A stretch of 64,000 nt of DNA from Oncomelania hupensis. Its lineage: Eukaryota > Mollusca > Gastropoda > Littorinimorpha > Pomatiopsidae. The notes under the pieces are model-generated. The model was not told the DNA's origin. It did no database searches and was given only the letters and a program-made list of their open reading frames with translations. The translations under genes were made by a program, and so were the position numbers. Positions 11,201-21,129 of this stretch are shown here, piece by piece. Position 1 is the first letter of the stretch. The number at the start of each line of letters is the position of its first letter. The stretch spans positions 66,434,093 to 66,498,092 of the forward strand of contig CM072515.1 in NCBI GenBank assembly GCA_036898135.1, in the 5' to 3' direction.

Positions 11201-11476
11201 CGACGTCAGACTCACGTGGCATCGTCGTCATGAAAGCATTACGAATATTTTTTGTAAAAACAAATAAAAAAAACAATTGTCTGTTGCTACTCACCCTCCA
11301 AAACACAACCCGTCCGTGGCTTCCTTCTCGGAACACGCGCTGCCGTACGAGTTGAACTGCTCATAGCGAGCGTGGACATCATTGGTGTGCAATATTGTCA
11401 GCGTGACGTCGGCGGCAAGACCAGAAGCGCATGACGTCAGTATCACCAACAGCGCAAGCAGGTTGACCGACGCCAT
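2774..11476 (-). CDS. ecto-5'-nucleotidase (CD73/NT5E family), five exons, 3' part outside window
   Basis: Joined exons on the minus strand (11476-11295, 9665-9506, 9057-8844, 3615-3433, 2968-2774) give about 311 residues in one frame across four GT-AG introns. The product is a secreted or membrane-anchored metallophosphatase that hydrolyses nucleoside monophosphates such as AMP to the nucleoside and phosphate. A signal peptide of about 22 residues is followed by the calcineurin-like domain. The six metal ligands known from human CD73 (D36, H38, D85, N117, H220, H243) have counterparts here at D33, H35, D86, N118, H217 and H239, in the motifs HTNDVHAR, DGGDQYQG, AIGNHEFD, LGHAGF and GGHTDTFLYTG. 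Family members are about 550-580 residues, so the C-terminal substrate-binding domain is missing and should lie left of the window. An ortholog assignment (NT5E versus salivary or venom 5'-nucleotidases of the same family) is not possible from this half. Confidence 0.9.
3120..3290 (+). repeat. SINE-B fragment (tRNA-derived)
   Basis: Contains a Pol III B-box-like GGGTTCAGATCCC at about 3169-3181, followed by a body with GGGTTTTCTC and TCTTCGGTT segments. The body is shared with copies at 22801-22967 (minus) and 40283-40575 (plus). It lies in the short intron between exons 4 and 5 and is clearly degraded. Confidence 0.55.
3433..3615 (-). CDS. 5'-nucleotidase exon 4
   Basis: 183 nt from a GTACAG acceptor (AG at 3617-3616) to a GTAATC donor at 3432-3427. 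It reads DLIFKDVVESVTAEVQRLK, IIIALGHAGF with ligand H217, and DVDIVIGGHTDTFLYTG with ligand H239. Phase is 1 at both ends. The intron between exons 3 and 4 is about 5.2 kb and is full of transposon relics. Confidence 0.9.
4345..5390 (+). pseudogene. LINE-R copy 1: RTE-like endonuclease/RT LINE, decayed
   Basis: Broken reverse transcriptase of the family called LINE-R here. Recognisable pieces are NFKKAFDRVGH near 4390, SIGGRAISNLRFADDIDGLAGE near 4600-4670 (the ADD of the RT active site), the YGMKISAEKTKIM segment and the WYG...GLA C-terminal region near 5170. Several stops and deletions break the frame. The 3' end is the GTTACGGGATAGGATAGGAT tail, a GGATA-type tandem repeat shared by all copies with a preserved 3' end. 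Other copies: 18598-19024, 23064-23945, 44690-45240, 48282-48475 and 57716-59755. Confidence 0.8.
5554..6117 (+). pseudogene. C-terminal relic of a non-LTR retrotransposon polyprotein
   Basis: One frame from 5554 to 6117 is interrupted by a single TGA at 5746. The second part reads ALFHRLKTGYLKFH followed by a Cys/His knuckle, ACVCG...HLYDCP, like the carboxy end of Jockey- and I-type LINE ORF2 proteins. No RT core is present. The assignment rests on this short motif. Confidence 0.45.
7497..7790. mobile_element. MITE-like unit 1 carrying telomere-like hexamers
   Basis: Bounded by inverted ends, TTTGTAAAAACGACATTATG at the left and AACGTCGTTTCTACATG at the right. The interior holds (CCCTAA)n at about 7599-7665, then ATTTTGACGTCAAAATA, a 17-bp palindrome. 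A (CA)n tract precedes it. The second unit at 7840-8098 is its close relative. Confidence 0.6.
7840..8098. mobile_element. MITE-like unit 2 carrying telomere-like hexamers
   Basis: Ends are GTAGAAACGACGTTGTGA and its inverted counterpart AACGTCGTTTCTAC. Inside are degenerate CCCTAA/CCCAAA repeats at 7946-7982 and the same ATTTTGACGTCAAAATA palindrome. It follows unit 1 in direct orientation, separated by a CA repeat. Confidence 0.6.
8104..8214. repeat. CA dinucleotide microsatellite
   Basis: Two (CA)n tracts separated by about 25 bp, adjoining the second MITE-like unit. Related CA tracts lie at 7459-7491 and 7794-7826. Confidence 0.95.
8596..8830 (-). repeat. SINE-C copy (tRNA-derived) next to the exon 3 donor
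   Basis: On the minus strand the head begins CCCACCCGCCGTAGC at 8830 with a B-box-like GTTCGAATCCC. The body matches the SINE-C copies at 45240-45462 and 49828-50063, ending with the shared GTTAAAC tail near 8612. The head lies 13 nt inside intron 3. Confidence 0.75.
8844..9057 (-). CDS. 5'-nucleotidase exon 3
   Basis: Begins after a CTACAG acceptor (AG at 9059-9058) with AIGNHEFD, the GNHE motif that supplies the asparagine ligand and the catalytic histidine of the His-Asp dyad. It continues through NFSVVSSNID and GIVGYTTVDTPLISEPG, and ends in phase 1 at a GTGAGA donor (8843-8838). The acceptor lies just downstream of a pentanucleotide repeat, and the donor is followed 13 nt later by a SINE. 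Confidence 0.9.
9070..9121. repeat. (ATACA)n pentanucleotide repeat
   Basis: About ten perfect units. On the gene strand it is (TATTG)n ending about 10 nt upstream of the exon 3 acceptor, where the branch point and pyrimidine tract are expected. Confidence 0.95.
9506..9665 (-). CDS. 5'-nucleotidase exon 2
   Basis: 160 nt between a TTTGCAG acceptor (AG at 9667-9666) and a GTACGT donor at 9505-9500. It completes the split glycine of exon 1, then reads YARLATAVKTLRQQYP and LDGGDQYQGTLWF, with the metal-bridging aspartate D86, and ends in phase 0 after WVKYDVM. Confidence 0.9.
10002..10665 (-). mobile_element. solo LTR, family LTR-B
   Basis: 664 bp with TGTTAC...GTAACA ends, read on the minus strand from TGTTACGTTG at 10665 to GAGTGTAACA at 10002, flanked by exact 5-bp duplications CAGCC (9997-10001 and 10666-10670). 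It carries a TATATA-type promoter element and an AATAAA signal on the element strand. No internal region is adjacent, so it is a solo LTR formed by recombination. It sits in intron 1. Related copies: 20298-21047 and 61296-61661. Confidence 0.85.
10671..11099. other. part of intron 1, no gene seen
   Basis: AT-rich intronic sequence between the solo LTR and the duplicated signal-peptide segment. I found no conserved coding or repeat structure in it. Confidence 0.4.
11103..11216 (-). pseudogene. partial duplicate of the 5'-nucleotidase signal-peptide exon
   Basis: The minus strand from 11216 reads LTSVSLLALLTVMTSLVSG, clearly the same as the exon 1 signal peptide MASVNLLALLVILTSCASG. The start codon has become CTG and an in-frame TGA lies upstream. 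After SG the frame runs into histidine-rich sequence and a stop near 11103 instead of the HTNDVH motif. It sits in intron 1, about 80 bp from exon 1, so it is probably a local duplication that has decayed. Confidence 0.7.
11295..11476 (-). CDS. 5'-nucleotidase exon 1 (signal peptide and metal motif I)
   Basis: The start is set at the ATG at 11476 because the following residues MASVNLLALLVILTSCASG form a classical signal peptide with a likely cleavage after LAA. The same frame continues upstream only into GATA-repeat translation. Mature residues begin about DVTLTILHTNDVHARYEQ, which carries the D-x-H ligands. The exon ends in phase 2 after CFGG at a GTGAGT donor (11294-11289). Confidence 0.9.
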
Positions 11477-11510
11477 CTGATGAAGAAAGCAACCTAGAGA
11501 GGTAGACAGA

Positions 11511-11739
<229 letters not shown>

Positions 11740-12114
11740 CTATGTTCTCCCAGCAATGTCTGTGAACCCAGAACTCCGAAAACATAAAACTGCGGAAGCA
11801 GGGAGCTGTTTGAAAACGTGGGAACATAGAGATGAAAGTATTATGAGAACCTAAAGCTTTAGGGACATAAGTTTTACCTCGAATTTCGTCCGTCCGCATT
11901 GGTTGCAGAATATGATGAAATAAAATCCAAATTAATTATAAATATACGCTCAAATACACCCCCCCCTACCTTCTCTTCTCCCTCCCTCTTCCCCTCCCTC
12001 CCCCCCCCCAAACAAACAAAACAAAACAAAAACAACAATTAAATATATAAAATAAAAAGAAATACATTTAAAACATGATTTAAAAATTAATAAATAAATA
12101 AAGTTTAAATACTA

Positions 12115-12256
<142 letters not shown>

Positions 12257-12644
12257 CGTCATCATCTAGTGGCAAGTCTCGGCTAAGCAGTGTAACAAAA
12301 CGAGTTTTGCACAGCTTACAAAACATGTTGCATACATTGAATCTCATGTATACAGTTGCTGCCTAGTCCATGAACCTTTTACTAATTTATTTATTTTTTA
12401 ATGTTCGATGTTTTTATGTCAAAACTATTTTATCCTTGCGAGTGTGTGTGTGTGTGTGGTGTGTGTGTGTGTGTGTGTGTGAGTGTGCGCGGGGGGTGGG
12501 GGAGGGGAGGAGTGTCGTGCGAGCTCTTTACAGCAGACCTTTAGTTTGGATGTGCGCTTTACAAAATATTATATTATTATTGTTGTTATTATTATTATTA
12601 CTTCCCGAGCCAAGCTGATTATAAATAGTAGTAGTAGTAGTAGT

Positions 12645-12656
12645 CAGGGCCGGACA

Positions 12657-12696
<40 letters not shown>

Positions 12697-13281
12697 TACC
12701 TGGGTTCCGGACCCCCCCCCCCCCTCCAAACTAAAAAAAAAAAAATAATAATAATTTTTTAATGCTTTGTAAAAGCATGCGGCTTGCCTGCAGTGAAGAA
12801 CATGATGGGAGCACCTGAGGGAACTGTCACAGTTTTTCTCAAACTCTCCAAAGAGACAAAAAAAAACCTTGAAGATACCATCGAAGCATCTCAGCCTCTT
12901 TGGAGAGTTTGAGAAAAACAGTGACAGTTCCCTCAGTGCTCCCATCATGTTCTTCACTGCAGGCAAGTCGCATGCTTTTACAATGCATAAAAAAAATTCA
13001 ATTTTTTTTTAAAGTTTGGAGATAACCCCCCCTGGGTCCGGCCCTGGGGGGGGGGGGTTTAAGGGAGGGGCAGAGGATAATTTTTGTACCCAAGAGTTTG
13101 TCAGTTCAACTGTTCCAAAAGCTCAAAGTCCCAGACCATCACAATGGCTTTTTCAAGCTTCAGATTGCACCATTTTGCGTCCTTGAAACAAAATATTTCC
13201 CCCGGACCCTCCTAGAAGGCTCGCGCTTCGCGCCTTCGCTGAATATGTAACCCCCCCTTCGACTTTTCCCATATCCGGCCC

Positions 13282-13283
<2 letters not shown>
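12645..13283. mobile_element. fold-back hAT-type element with duplicated right terminus
   Basis: Outer ends are CAGGGCCGGACAC at 12645 and its inverted partner GGCCCTG at 13283. The element splits an AGT trinucleotide array. Its right part (about 13058-13283) is the inverse of the left end of the hAT element at 52851, and its left part matches that element's right end. Between them lies a large inverted repeat (arms about 12760-12860 and 12893-12990) ending in a third terminus, CCGGCCCTG, at 13046. A run of about 37 G at 12658-12694 lies inside. No transposase is encoded. Confidence 0.75.
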
Positions 13284-13449
<166 letters not shown>

Positions 13450-13697
13450 CTACTTGGCAAATCCGCAAACATTGGTTACATCTGAGGAAAACACACACGC
13501 GCACACACGCGCGCAAACACACAAAGACACACACAAACCCTTCCTCCAGCACATAAATGACATACCCTCCCACCCCGAGCATACAGAATTGCATACAGTG
13601 AACACAGCGTTTGACAGCTTCGTCGTAATAAACACCAACACAGTAAAAATATAAACGTCAATGCGGATAACAGATAAACTGAGAAACACTGTCATAA

Positions 13698-13746
13698 TAT
13701 AATATCCTATCATATCCTGTAACTGGAAGGTCGTTGGGGCACCACA
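13698..13746 (-). repeat. short 3' end of LINE-R
   Basis: Matches the last 50 bp of the LINE-R family: a degenerate ATCCTATC tail, then GTAACTGGAAGGTCGTTGGG. It is extremely 5'-truncated. Confidence 0.55.
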
Positions 13747-13829
13747 GATGTTATAGAATAGGCTAATCACGTAACCTACCTAGTACCTTTTAACTGGTGT
13801 GTCAAAAATAACATTCTTGCACTGTAAGT

Positions 13830-14015
<186 letters not shown>

Positions 14016-14101
14016 CCTCCGCCTCACTTGGAAAGGAAAGTTTTTGGTTTTTGATGTCTTCTGAAAAGTGTCTTCTATCTACCAATATTTAGTGCTATAT
14101 C

Positions 14102-14403
14102 CAGTGGCGTAGCTAGGGGAAGGGGAGGGGGGGGGGTCCAAATTCGAAAGCCCCCCCGGGCCCCCACTTGAGGGGGGCCCCCAAAGGAGTGTGCGAAAGA
14201 AATTTGTTTACATGAAATATTAAATATTACGCCACCTCCATGTAATCTTGGTATTCACGTTGTTATATAAGTTAGTGAATTTAGACTTATATATTTATTA
14301 AGTACATTATCTCATGTCATGATGTCGAATGTCAAAATGCAGGGGCCCCCAAAGAGGCCAAGCCCCCCCCCCCCGGGCCCTCAAATCCCTAGCTACGCCA
14401 CTG
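14102..14403. mobile_element. hAT MITE, 302 bp
   Basis: Terminal inverted repeats CAGTGGCGTAGCTAGGG and CCCTAGCTACGCCACTG, flanked by exact 8-bp duplications GCTATATC (14094-14101 and 14404-14411). The 8-bp duplication and the CAGTGGCG ends are typical of hAT elements. The AT-rich interior has no coding frame, so it is non-autonomous. Confidence 0.9.
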
Positions 14404-14612
14404 GCTATATCATATATTAACATACGGTGCTTCAACAAAATGTATTTTATTTGGCGCTAATCAATCTTCATTTGATGTTCCGACTATGTGAATCTTTGAG
14501 GTGGTGAGATCCTTGTTGGTAGACATTGTTGCTAGGTGCTAACAATTATATTTCTTCGTATGGTGCTTCTGTGCGTAGACAAATTTCACACATAACTGTG
14601 TGTGATGGATGC

Positions 14613-15208
14613 ATTACATTACATTACATTACATTACATTACATTACATTATTATTGCTTTCGGTCCAGCGGATTCTTTCGAGCCAAATCAGGATCAGTA
14701 TAACCGAATCAGGACCACAAAATCAAGACCACAACTTCGCTGAAAGAGGACTCGCCCCTGATCCGCATAAAAGATCTGCCGAAACAACCCTAGTGGTAAC
14801 ACTGAAGGCACTCCACCAGCCGGTCACTTTACAATAAAGACATCCCACGCAGGGGACGCTGAGGCTATACTCTAATTTATCGAACCCCCGTTTACAAAAC
14901 CAAAATAGAATATAAACATCATTATAAAATATCAACAAAACACATACATATAAAATGCCTACATTGCCAAATAATAACATCATAGGAAGCCCCAGTGACC
15001 ACCTGGCAGAAAGCGTCCAATATTTCCAAGCTGATACAACAGACCTCGCACACAAATGAGGAGTTTTGTCCCGGAAGAGTTTTCAAGAAAAAAAAAGGTA
15101 GGTGACTGGTCTAGCGAAGAAGAAGAAAGTATAGTAGATTGATAGAACAGAGTAGGAATGAGAAAGAACAAAGGAGAAAGACAGCGACAGTGGGAATTTA
15201 AAGCACTG
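14613..15208 (-). mobile_element. RepA copy 1 (retroposon)
   Basis: The tail-end (CATTA)n lies at 14613-14648; the body runs to about 15208, where the 5' end is lost (the TATA-bearing part is missing). It contains the conserved short frame MC-x-SVVSAWKYWTLSARW in 14723-15055, here fused into a longer frame by indels. It is the most divergent of the six copies I compared. Confidence 0.8.
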
Positions 15209-15557
15209 GGGGGTAGATGCAGGCATACCTGGAATATGTAAAGCACAAGGATGGTATTCTTCATCTCCTCGATTCGCATGCTCTCTTCTACATTGTTGAC
15301 ACGGATCACTCATAGATCTAAAATTACGTCATTGGATTTCATTATTATGTCATTTTAACATTACCGCAGTCGGGTCGGAGATGTGTTCCATAATAAACAT
15401 ACGTCATGTAGATTTATTTTTTTTTCACAGAAGGGTCGTATCAAAAGTGTGTATTTTACTTTTTAGATGATCATTAATTTATTCTGTGTTCACAATGTAA
15501 TGAACGTTACTGATGTGATTTGACCAACAACAAAAAGGGCATGGCGCTTCTACGTAC

Positions 15558-16070
15558 ATGAATCACCTTTCAACTGGACACCTGGAGTTGATAAAAGTTG
15601 ATGAAAGACAGGCGACTTTTGAAATCCCCGCCCATCTCATGCACATTGCGAGATGCGTCTTTTATCAGAGGTATAAAGTGGTCCTCAACAACAAACCTAA
15701 ATTTGATGGTCAGTGGTATGATCAGGAAAAAGGCCAACTAACACCACTTGAACTGCCAGATACATTCACTGATTTGAACAGCTTATCTTTTGTTCTTCCA
15801 TCCGAGCTCTTTAAAAAACAATCAGAGTGTCATTCGAATGCCAGAAGCGTGTGCCAATCACTATCTACTACACCACCAACATCGTTCTCGCGCAGGGAAA
15901 CTTCTACCCAACGTGGCGAGGGAAAGAGCGGAGGGCTCTGGTGGCACTGATCAGTTCTCTCGACAGCAACCTTAGTGAGCGTAAGCGTGGGGAGGCCAGG
16001 CAAAGGATACACATGCTCCCTCTACCGACATCTCAGACAACAACTCAACATTCAGCCAAACACTGAAACA
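15558..16070 (+). pseudogene. retroelement ORF relic with a YTTN-x-VLAQGN motif
   Basis: A frame from 15558 (TGHLELIKVDERQATFEIPA) shifts at an A-run near 15812-15818 into a second frame with VPITIYYTTNIVLAQGNFYP and a W-x-E region (to about 16060). The form 'IYYTT..V..QG...W..E' recalls an N-terminal domain in some invertebrate retroelement ORF1 or gag-like proteins, but I cannot name the family. It has one frameshift and no catalytic domain nearby. Confidence 0.4.
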
Positions 16071-16301
16071 GCCATCAAGGCATTGAATCGTTTACTAGGA
16101 TTGCCATGTGTCAGTGATGAGGGTCACTCTCAGGCCTTCGTACCAGCCTCCGCATCCTTAACGCCACTCATATGATAATAACAAGCCCTGCTTGTCGCCG
16201 TCTTCATTCAATGATCACTGGGCCAGTAGGAAATGCTGCTGCAACTACTGCTGAGGATGTACCGGTATCATCATCTTCTGGCACTGCCCCTGCAATGCAA
16301 G

Positions 16302-16731
16302 TGTAGCCGAGCGGAGTATTTTGACTCCCGTCTCTCGGCCACGACCTTGAGAACATTGCTCCACCCGAGCTGTTATTTTCATTTTATCCCTCAAAAGAGG
16401 GACATAAAAATATTTGCCCTGCAAGGCGGTGAAGCGTGGTTGGGAGTACCGGGTTGCCGGCTACTAGTGCCACGCACTCTACTGCAAGGTCGCTGCCACC
16501 GACCTGCATAAAATGCCTGCCGACTATGTGGTCCCGCTCGCCACTAAAAGCAGCAGGCGAATGGTCAGCCGGGGAGAACAAATGTCGTGTCGCCTTGTCC
16601 TGCGTAACCCAATGGCATACACTAAGGATTCTGCAAAGCAGGAGCCACCCAAGGCTAGTCTAACCAAGAAAATCAAGGTAGACAATTTCTCTCCCAAGCC
16701 TCAACCAGTCGCCTCCCTTTCCGCTACAGAT
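16302..16731 (+). repeat. tandem duplicate, unit 1 (unknown)
   Basis: About 430 bp beginning TGTAGCCGAGCGGAGTATT, repeated in direct orientation at 16883-17310. The 3' half keeps an open frame in both units (MPAD, then VVPLATKSSRRMVSRGEQM, then the KIKVDNFSPKPQP region) although a stop interrupts it upstream. I do not recognise the protein. It may belong to the same relic as 15558-16070. Confidence 0.6.
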
Positions 16732-16882
16732 CCCACAGCTCAAATTGAACCATGTCCCCATGGTTTCCCCGTTCGCAACAGGTATGTCTGGAACCGACAC
16801 TGACTACGCCCAGTCAGTCCACAAACTGCATTCAGCAGTTACCACGGTCCAGCATCATCCTGTTCCCGGTTGTTGCACTACT

Positions 16883-17310
16883 TGTAGCCGAGCGGAGTAT
16901 TTGACTCCCGTTTCTCGGCCACGACTTTGAGAACATTGCTCCACCCGAGCTGTTATTTTCATTTTATCCCTCAAAAGAGGGACATAAAAATATTTGCCCT
17001 GCAAGGCGGTGAAGCGTGGTTGGGAGTACCGAGTTGCCGGCTACTAGTGCCACACGCTCTACTGCAAAGTCGCTGCCACCGACCTGCATAAAATGCCTGC
17101 CGACAATGTGGTCCCGCTCGCCACCAAAAGCAGCAGGCGAATGGTCAGCCGGGGAGAACAAATGTCGTGTCGTCTTGTCCTGCATAACCCAATGGCATAC
17201 ACAGAGGATTCTGCAAAGCAGGATCCACCCAAGGCTAGTCTAACCAAGAAAATCAAGGTAGACAATTTCTCTCCCAAGCCTCAACCAGTCGCCGCCCTTT
17301 CCGCTACACA
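16883..17310 (+). repeat. tandem duplicate, unit 2 (unknown)
   Basis: Direct repeat of 16302-16731 with scattered substitutions. A 150-bp spacer separates the units. Its frame continues to a stop at 17395 (residues AEIMLSLCKAHISLPSPCL). Confidence 0.6.
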
Positions 17311-17399
17311 AGAAGACACTGTTGGTGTGGATACTGCGGAAATAATGTTGTCACTATGTAAAGCCCACATTTCTTTGCCATCACCCTGCCTGTAATTGC

Positions 17400-18290
17400 C
17401 CTCTATGAACGCAGTCAAAGATCCCGTCACTCAGTACACTACAATCATGGATGCAGATGATGAGAAAAATGATAACGCTATAATACAACGTCATCCTTCC
17501 CTCATATTCACCACCCCTCTCTCTCTCATTTTAACATATATACTTTATCATCACCCCCTTGTCCCCATGTAGCAACATCGACAACAGCATTTCATTTGCA
17601 TATTTACACATTAGAATCATATAAAAATCATATACGAAAAATACTATAGAAAAATCTCTCCCTTTCCCCCTCATTCACCATCATTCATTCACGTACGCAA
17701 GCTCGGAATGCATAACCACTAAGGAATAGAATTACTGGTTTCACACTCACCTTTTAAGTTCTCGGCCTGTGACACACGGATACAACACCAACACAACACC
17801 ACAATACAACACGACACACCACAAAATGTTATCCGTTTGAGAGTAATAAAGTTCGTTAACGTGCTGTTGCTATGCTTTGCACTAGGAGCATCTCAGTACT
17901 TGCGAAGTCCCTGAACATTGGAAGGTTCCAAATAGATGGACACACAACCTTAAGAAGGTACTCTACACTTACTAACACTTATAAGTGGCAGTAACAATCT
18001 TTCCTTTACAGTTTTCTGGTCATTCTTGTCCTGACGAAGGCACAAGACCTTGGGTGGTTTGAATCACACAAACACTGCCCTTACGAAAACCGACTATCTT
18101 TTATCCTAAGATAACACAGTCTTTTCGTCCAAAAAACGCCTGCTCTCAACAGCTACCAACCTGACTCTGCTGGGCCAAAATCTACCCAGTTCACAGTACA
18201 CGGTATCGAGCTAAACTCAGTATCCCAATTTCCCCGACTATGCATTATACGCTATGCGTTACCCACGTGAAAATCATACATACTACGCAG
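17400..18290. other. no gene seen
   Basis: AT-rich sequence with scattered short CT/CCC tracts. No ORF of note and no repeat shared with the rest of the window were found. Confidence 0.4.
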
Positions 18291-18297
18291 TAAAGAA

Positions 18298-18561
18298 ATG
18301 CTGAAACAAACTTTGTACACTGTATCACTAGAGATGTGCAACTACTGTTATCGTGCGTTGAAAACTCGTGTCGTCACACCGTCCACAAAATTAAATGTTC
18401 CAATTCCAAGAACTGATCTCTTCAAAACTAGTCTAACTTATTCCGGTTCCACTTTGAGGAATACCTTCCCTGAAGATCTCCACACTCCAGCATATAAATT
18501 TACATCATTTAGAACACGTCTCTTAAAACACATTACAAATAAAATACACCTTAATTGCTAA
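18298..18561 (+). pseudogene. LINE RT C-terminal fragment
   Basis: The frame contains NVPIPRTDLFKTSLTYSG and a degenerate TLRNTFPEDL, then FRTRLLKHI. This matches the 'PxxRT...Y.G..WN.LP..L...FK..L' carboxy end of many LINE reverse transcriptases. It lies directly upstream of the LINE-R fragment at 18598. Confidence 0.5.
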
Positions 18562-18597
18562 TGTTGTTGAATGATATTAACAACATTAATTTTATTT

Positions 18598-19024
18598 GGA
18601 CCCTCACAGCAGATCTACAATGAAGAATACAAAGCATGGAGATGAAGTGCTACACGAAGACTTCTGGGCATTTCCTATACCCAGCACATCTCCAACGACG
18701 AAGTCCGACAGACCATCACACAAGCCATTGGACAACATGATGACCTGCTCACAGTGGTGAAGAAACGGAAACTCCGATGGTTTGGCCACGACACCAGATC
18801 ATCAGGCCTTGCAAAGACCATCCTGAAAGGCACAGTGCAAGGAGGCAGAAGAAGAAGGAGACCGAAAAAGAGGTAGGAGGACCACATTCGAGAATGGACT
18901 GGCTTGACATTGAGCGAAGCCATCAGGGTTGCTGAGGACAGAGAAAGTTGGAGTACGCTGGTTAAACGATCATCTGTGGTGCGGCGCCCCAACGACCTCA
19001 GTGTTACGGGATAGGATAGGATGG
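18598..19024 (+). pseudogene. LINE-R copy 2, 3' end only
   Basis: 5'-truncated copy starting in the LTADL region and running through QAIGQHDDLLTVVKKRKLRW and the GRRRRRPKK segment to the GGGATAGGATAGGAT tail. Stops interrupt the frame. Confidence 0.8.
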
Positions 19025-19210
19025 GATAATTTGATTTTAATTGTTTGAACATGATTTTATCTAATGATAACTTGTTTATATTGTTCCAGGATGCGAATGT
19101 TATAACATTGAGTTGTATTTAATAGTTATTGTTAAAACCCCAAGGGCAAGATGTAAAATAGCTCATACAGCGCTTGCTCTTTTACCCTTGCAAACTAGAA
19201 TTGTTATCTT

Positions 19211-19319
<109 letters not shown>

Positions 19320-19429
19320 TTTTTTTATTTTTATAACACCAACACAATGGCTGAAGAGTGCAATACACCAATCAAAGGTCGGACATTTGTGGTCTGTCAC
19401 TGTAGGAGAAATGGTTAGACTGAGTAAGT

Positions 19430-20010
19430 GACGAAGGTCTACTACCTCTTCAATGTTGTTGAAAACGGGCTTGCTAGATAAAGAGAACCTTCATACCTCG
19501 GCAGGACAGCAGAATGACTAAAACAAAAGGGTTGTTCACCGCCCCATTGCTGTTGAAACGTGTTTTTGGGGCCTTACTCAGTAATGAATGCGTTTGTCCT
19601 GGCTAATTAAGGTGTATGGCAGCTTATAGCATAGAAAAGCTGTTTAACTTTTGTATTGTATACTATAGCACGCAGCTGTTCTTGCATGACATTATACATA
19701 CACGGCGTCTCATTTTAATGCAAAATTATTATGCTAATATGAATTATAAATGAAAAATCTCTCTCTTTCCCTCCTCCCTTTTCTCGGGACAAGCTTCATT
19801 AGGGCGTGAGACTACACAAAGTTCAGGTAGACGACCTACCTATGAATCACAGCAGGATGGGCAAGGTAGTAGTGCACACAATTTCAGTCATCCTGTCGTT
19901 CGTCGGCGGTTGGTTGCGTCCAAGTACGAACCGTTACCATCTAAGTTGATAACCGGACTCGACGACCGTTTTAACGGGAACACTTCTAAAACGTGGGCCA
20001 TAACGTGGGC
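19430..20010. other. no gene seen
   Basis: Unique-looking sequence with no supported ORF. A small hairpin follows at 20011-20099. Confidence 0.4.
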
Positions 20011-20099
20011 CACAGGCACCCCGTAGCGGAATCTGAGCGAAGTCTATATACAACTAGTTCCAAGTAGACTTCGCTCACATTTCGATTCGGGCACCTGTG
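20011..20099. repeat. imperfect inverted repeat (hairpin)
   Basis: Arms CACAGGCACCCCGTAGCGGA... and its inverse ending GGGCACCTGTG are about 35 bp each, sharing TGAGCGAAGTCTA around a loop of about 18 bp. It could be a very small MITE or a structured RNA, but no target duplication was recognised. Confidence 0.5.
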
Positions 20100-20297
20100 A
20101 CACGAAGCTATTGTGACTCACAAGTGCATTGAACCAAGCCAACAATGATAAACGTTATTAGAGTATAATTTATTGTGTTACAGTTTTTATAGACCCATTG
20201 TCAACTTTTTGTGGTAGGGTATAACCAGCTTTCCATATCAGACGGCAATGGATAGGATAATTAATGTAGAACTATTCCAATGTAATAATAATAATAA

Positions 20298-21047
<750 letters not shown>

Positions 21048-21052
21048 TCCCA

Positions 21053-21054
<2 letters not shown>

Positions 21055-21127
<73 letters not shown>
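21055..21127. repeat. (AAT)n microsatellite
   Basis: About 73 bp of AAT repeat at the truncated 3' end of LTR-B copy 2. Confidence 0.95.
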
Positions 21128-21128
<1 letters not shown>

Positions 21129-21129
21129 G

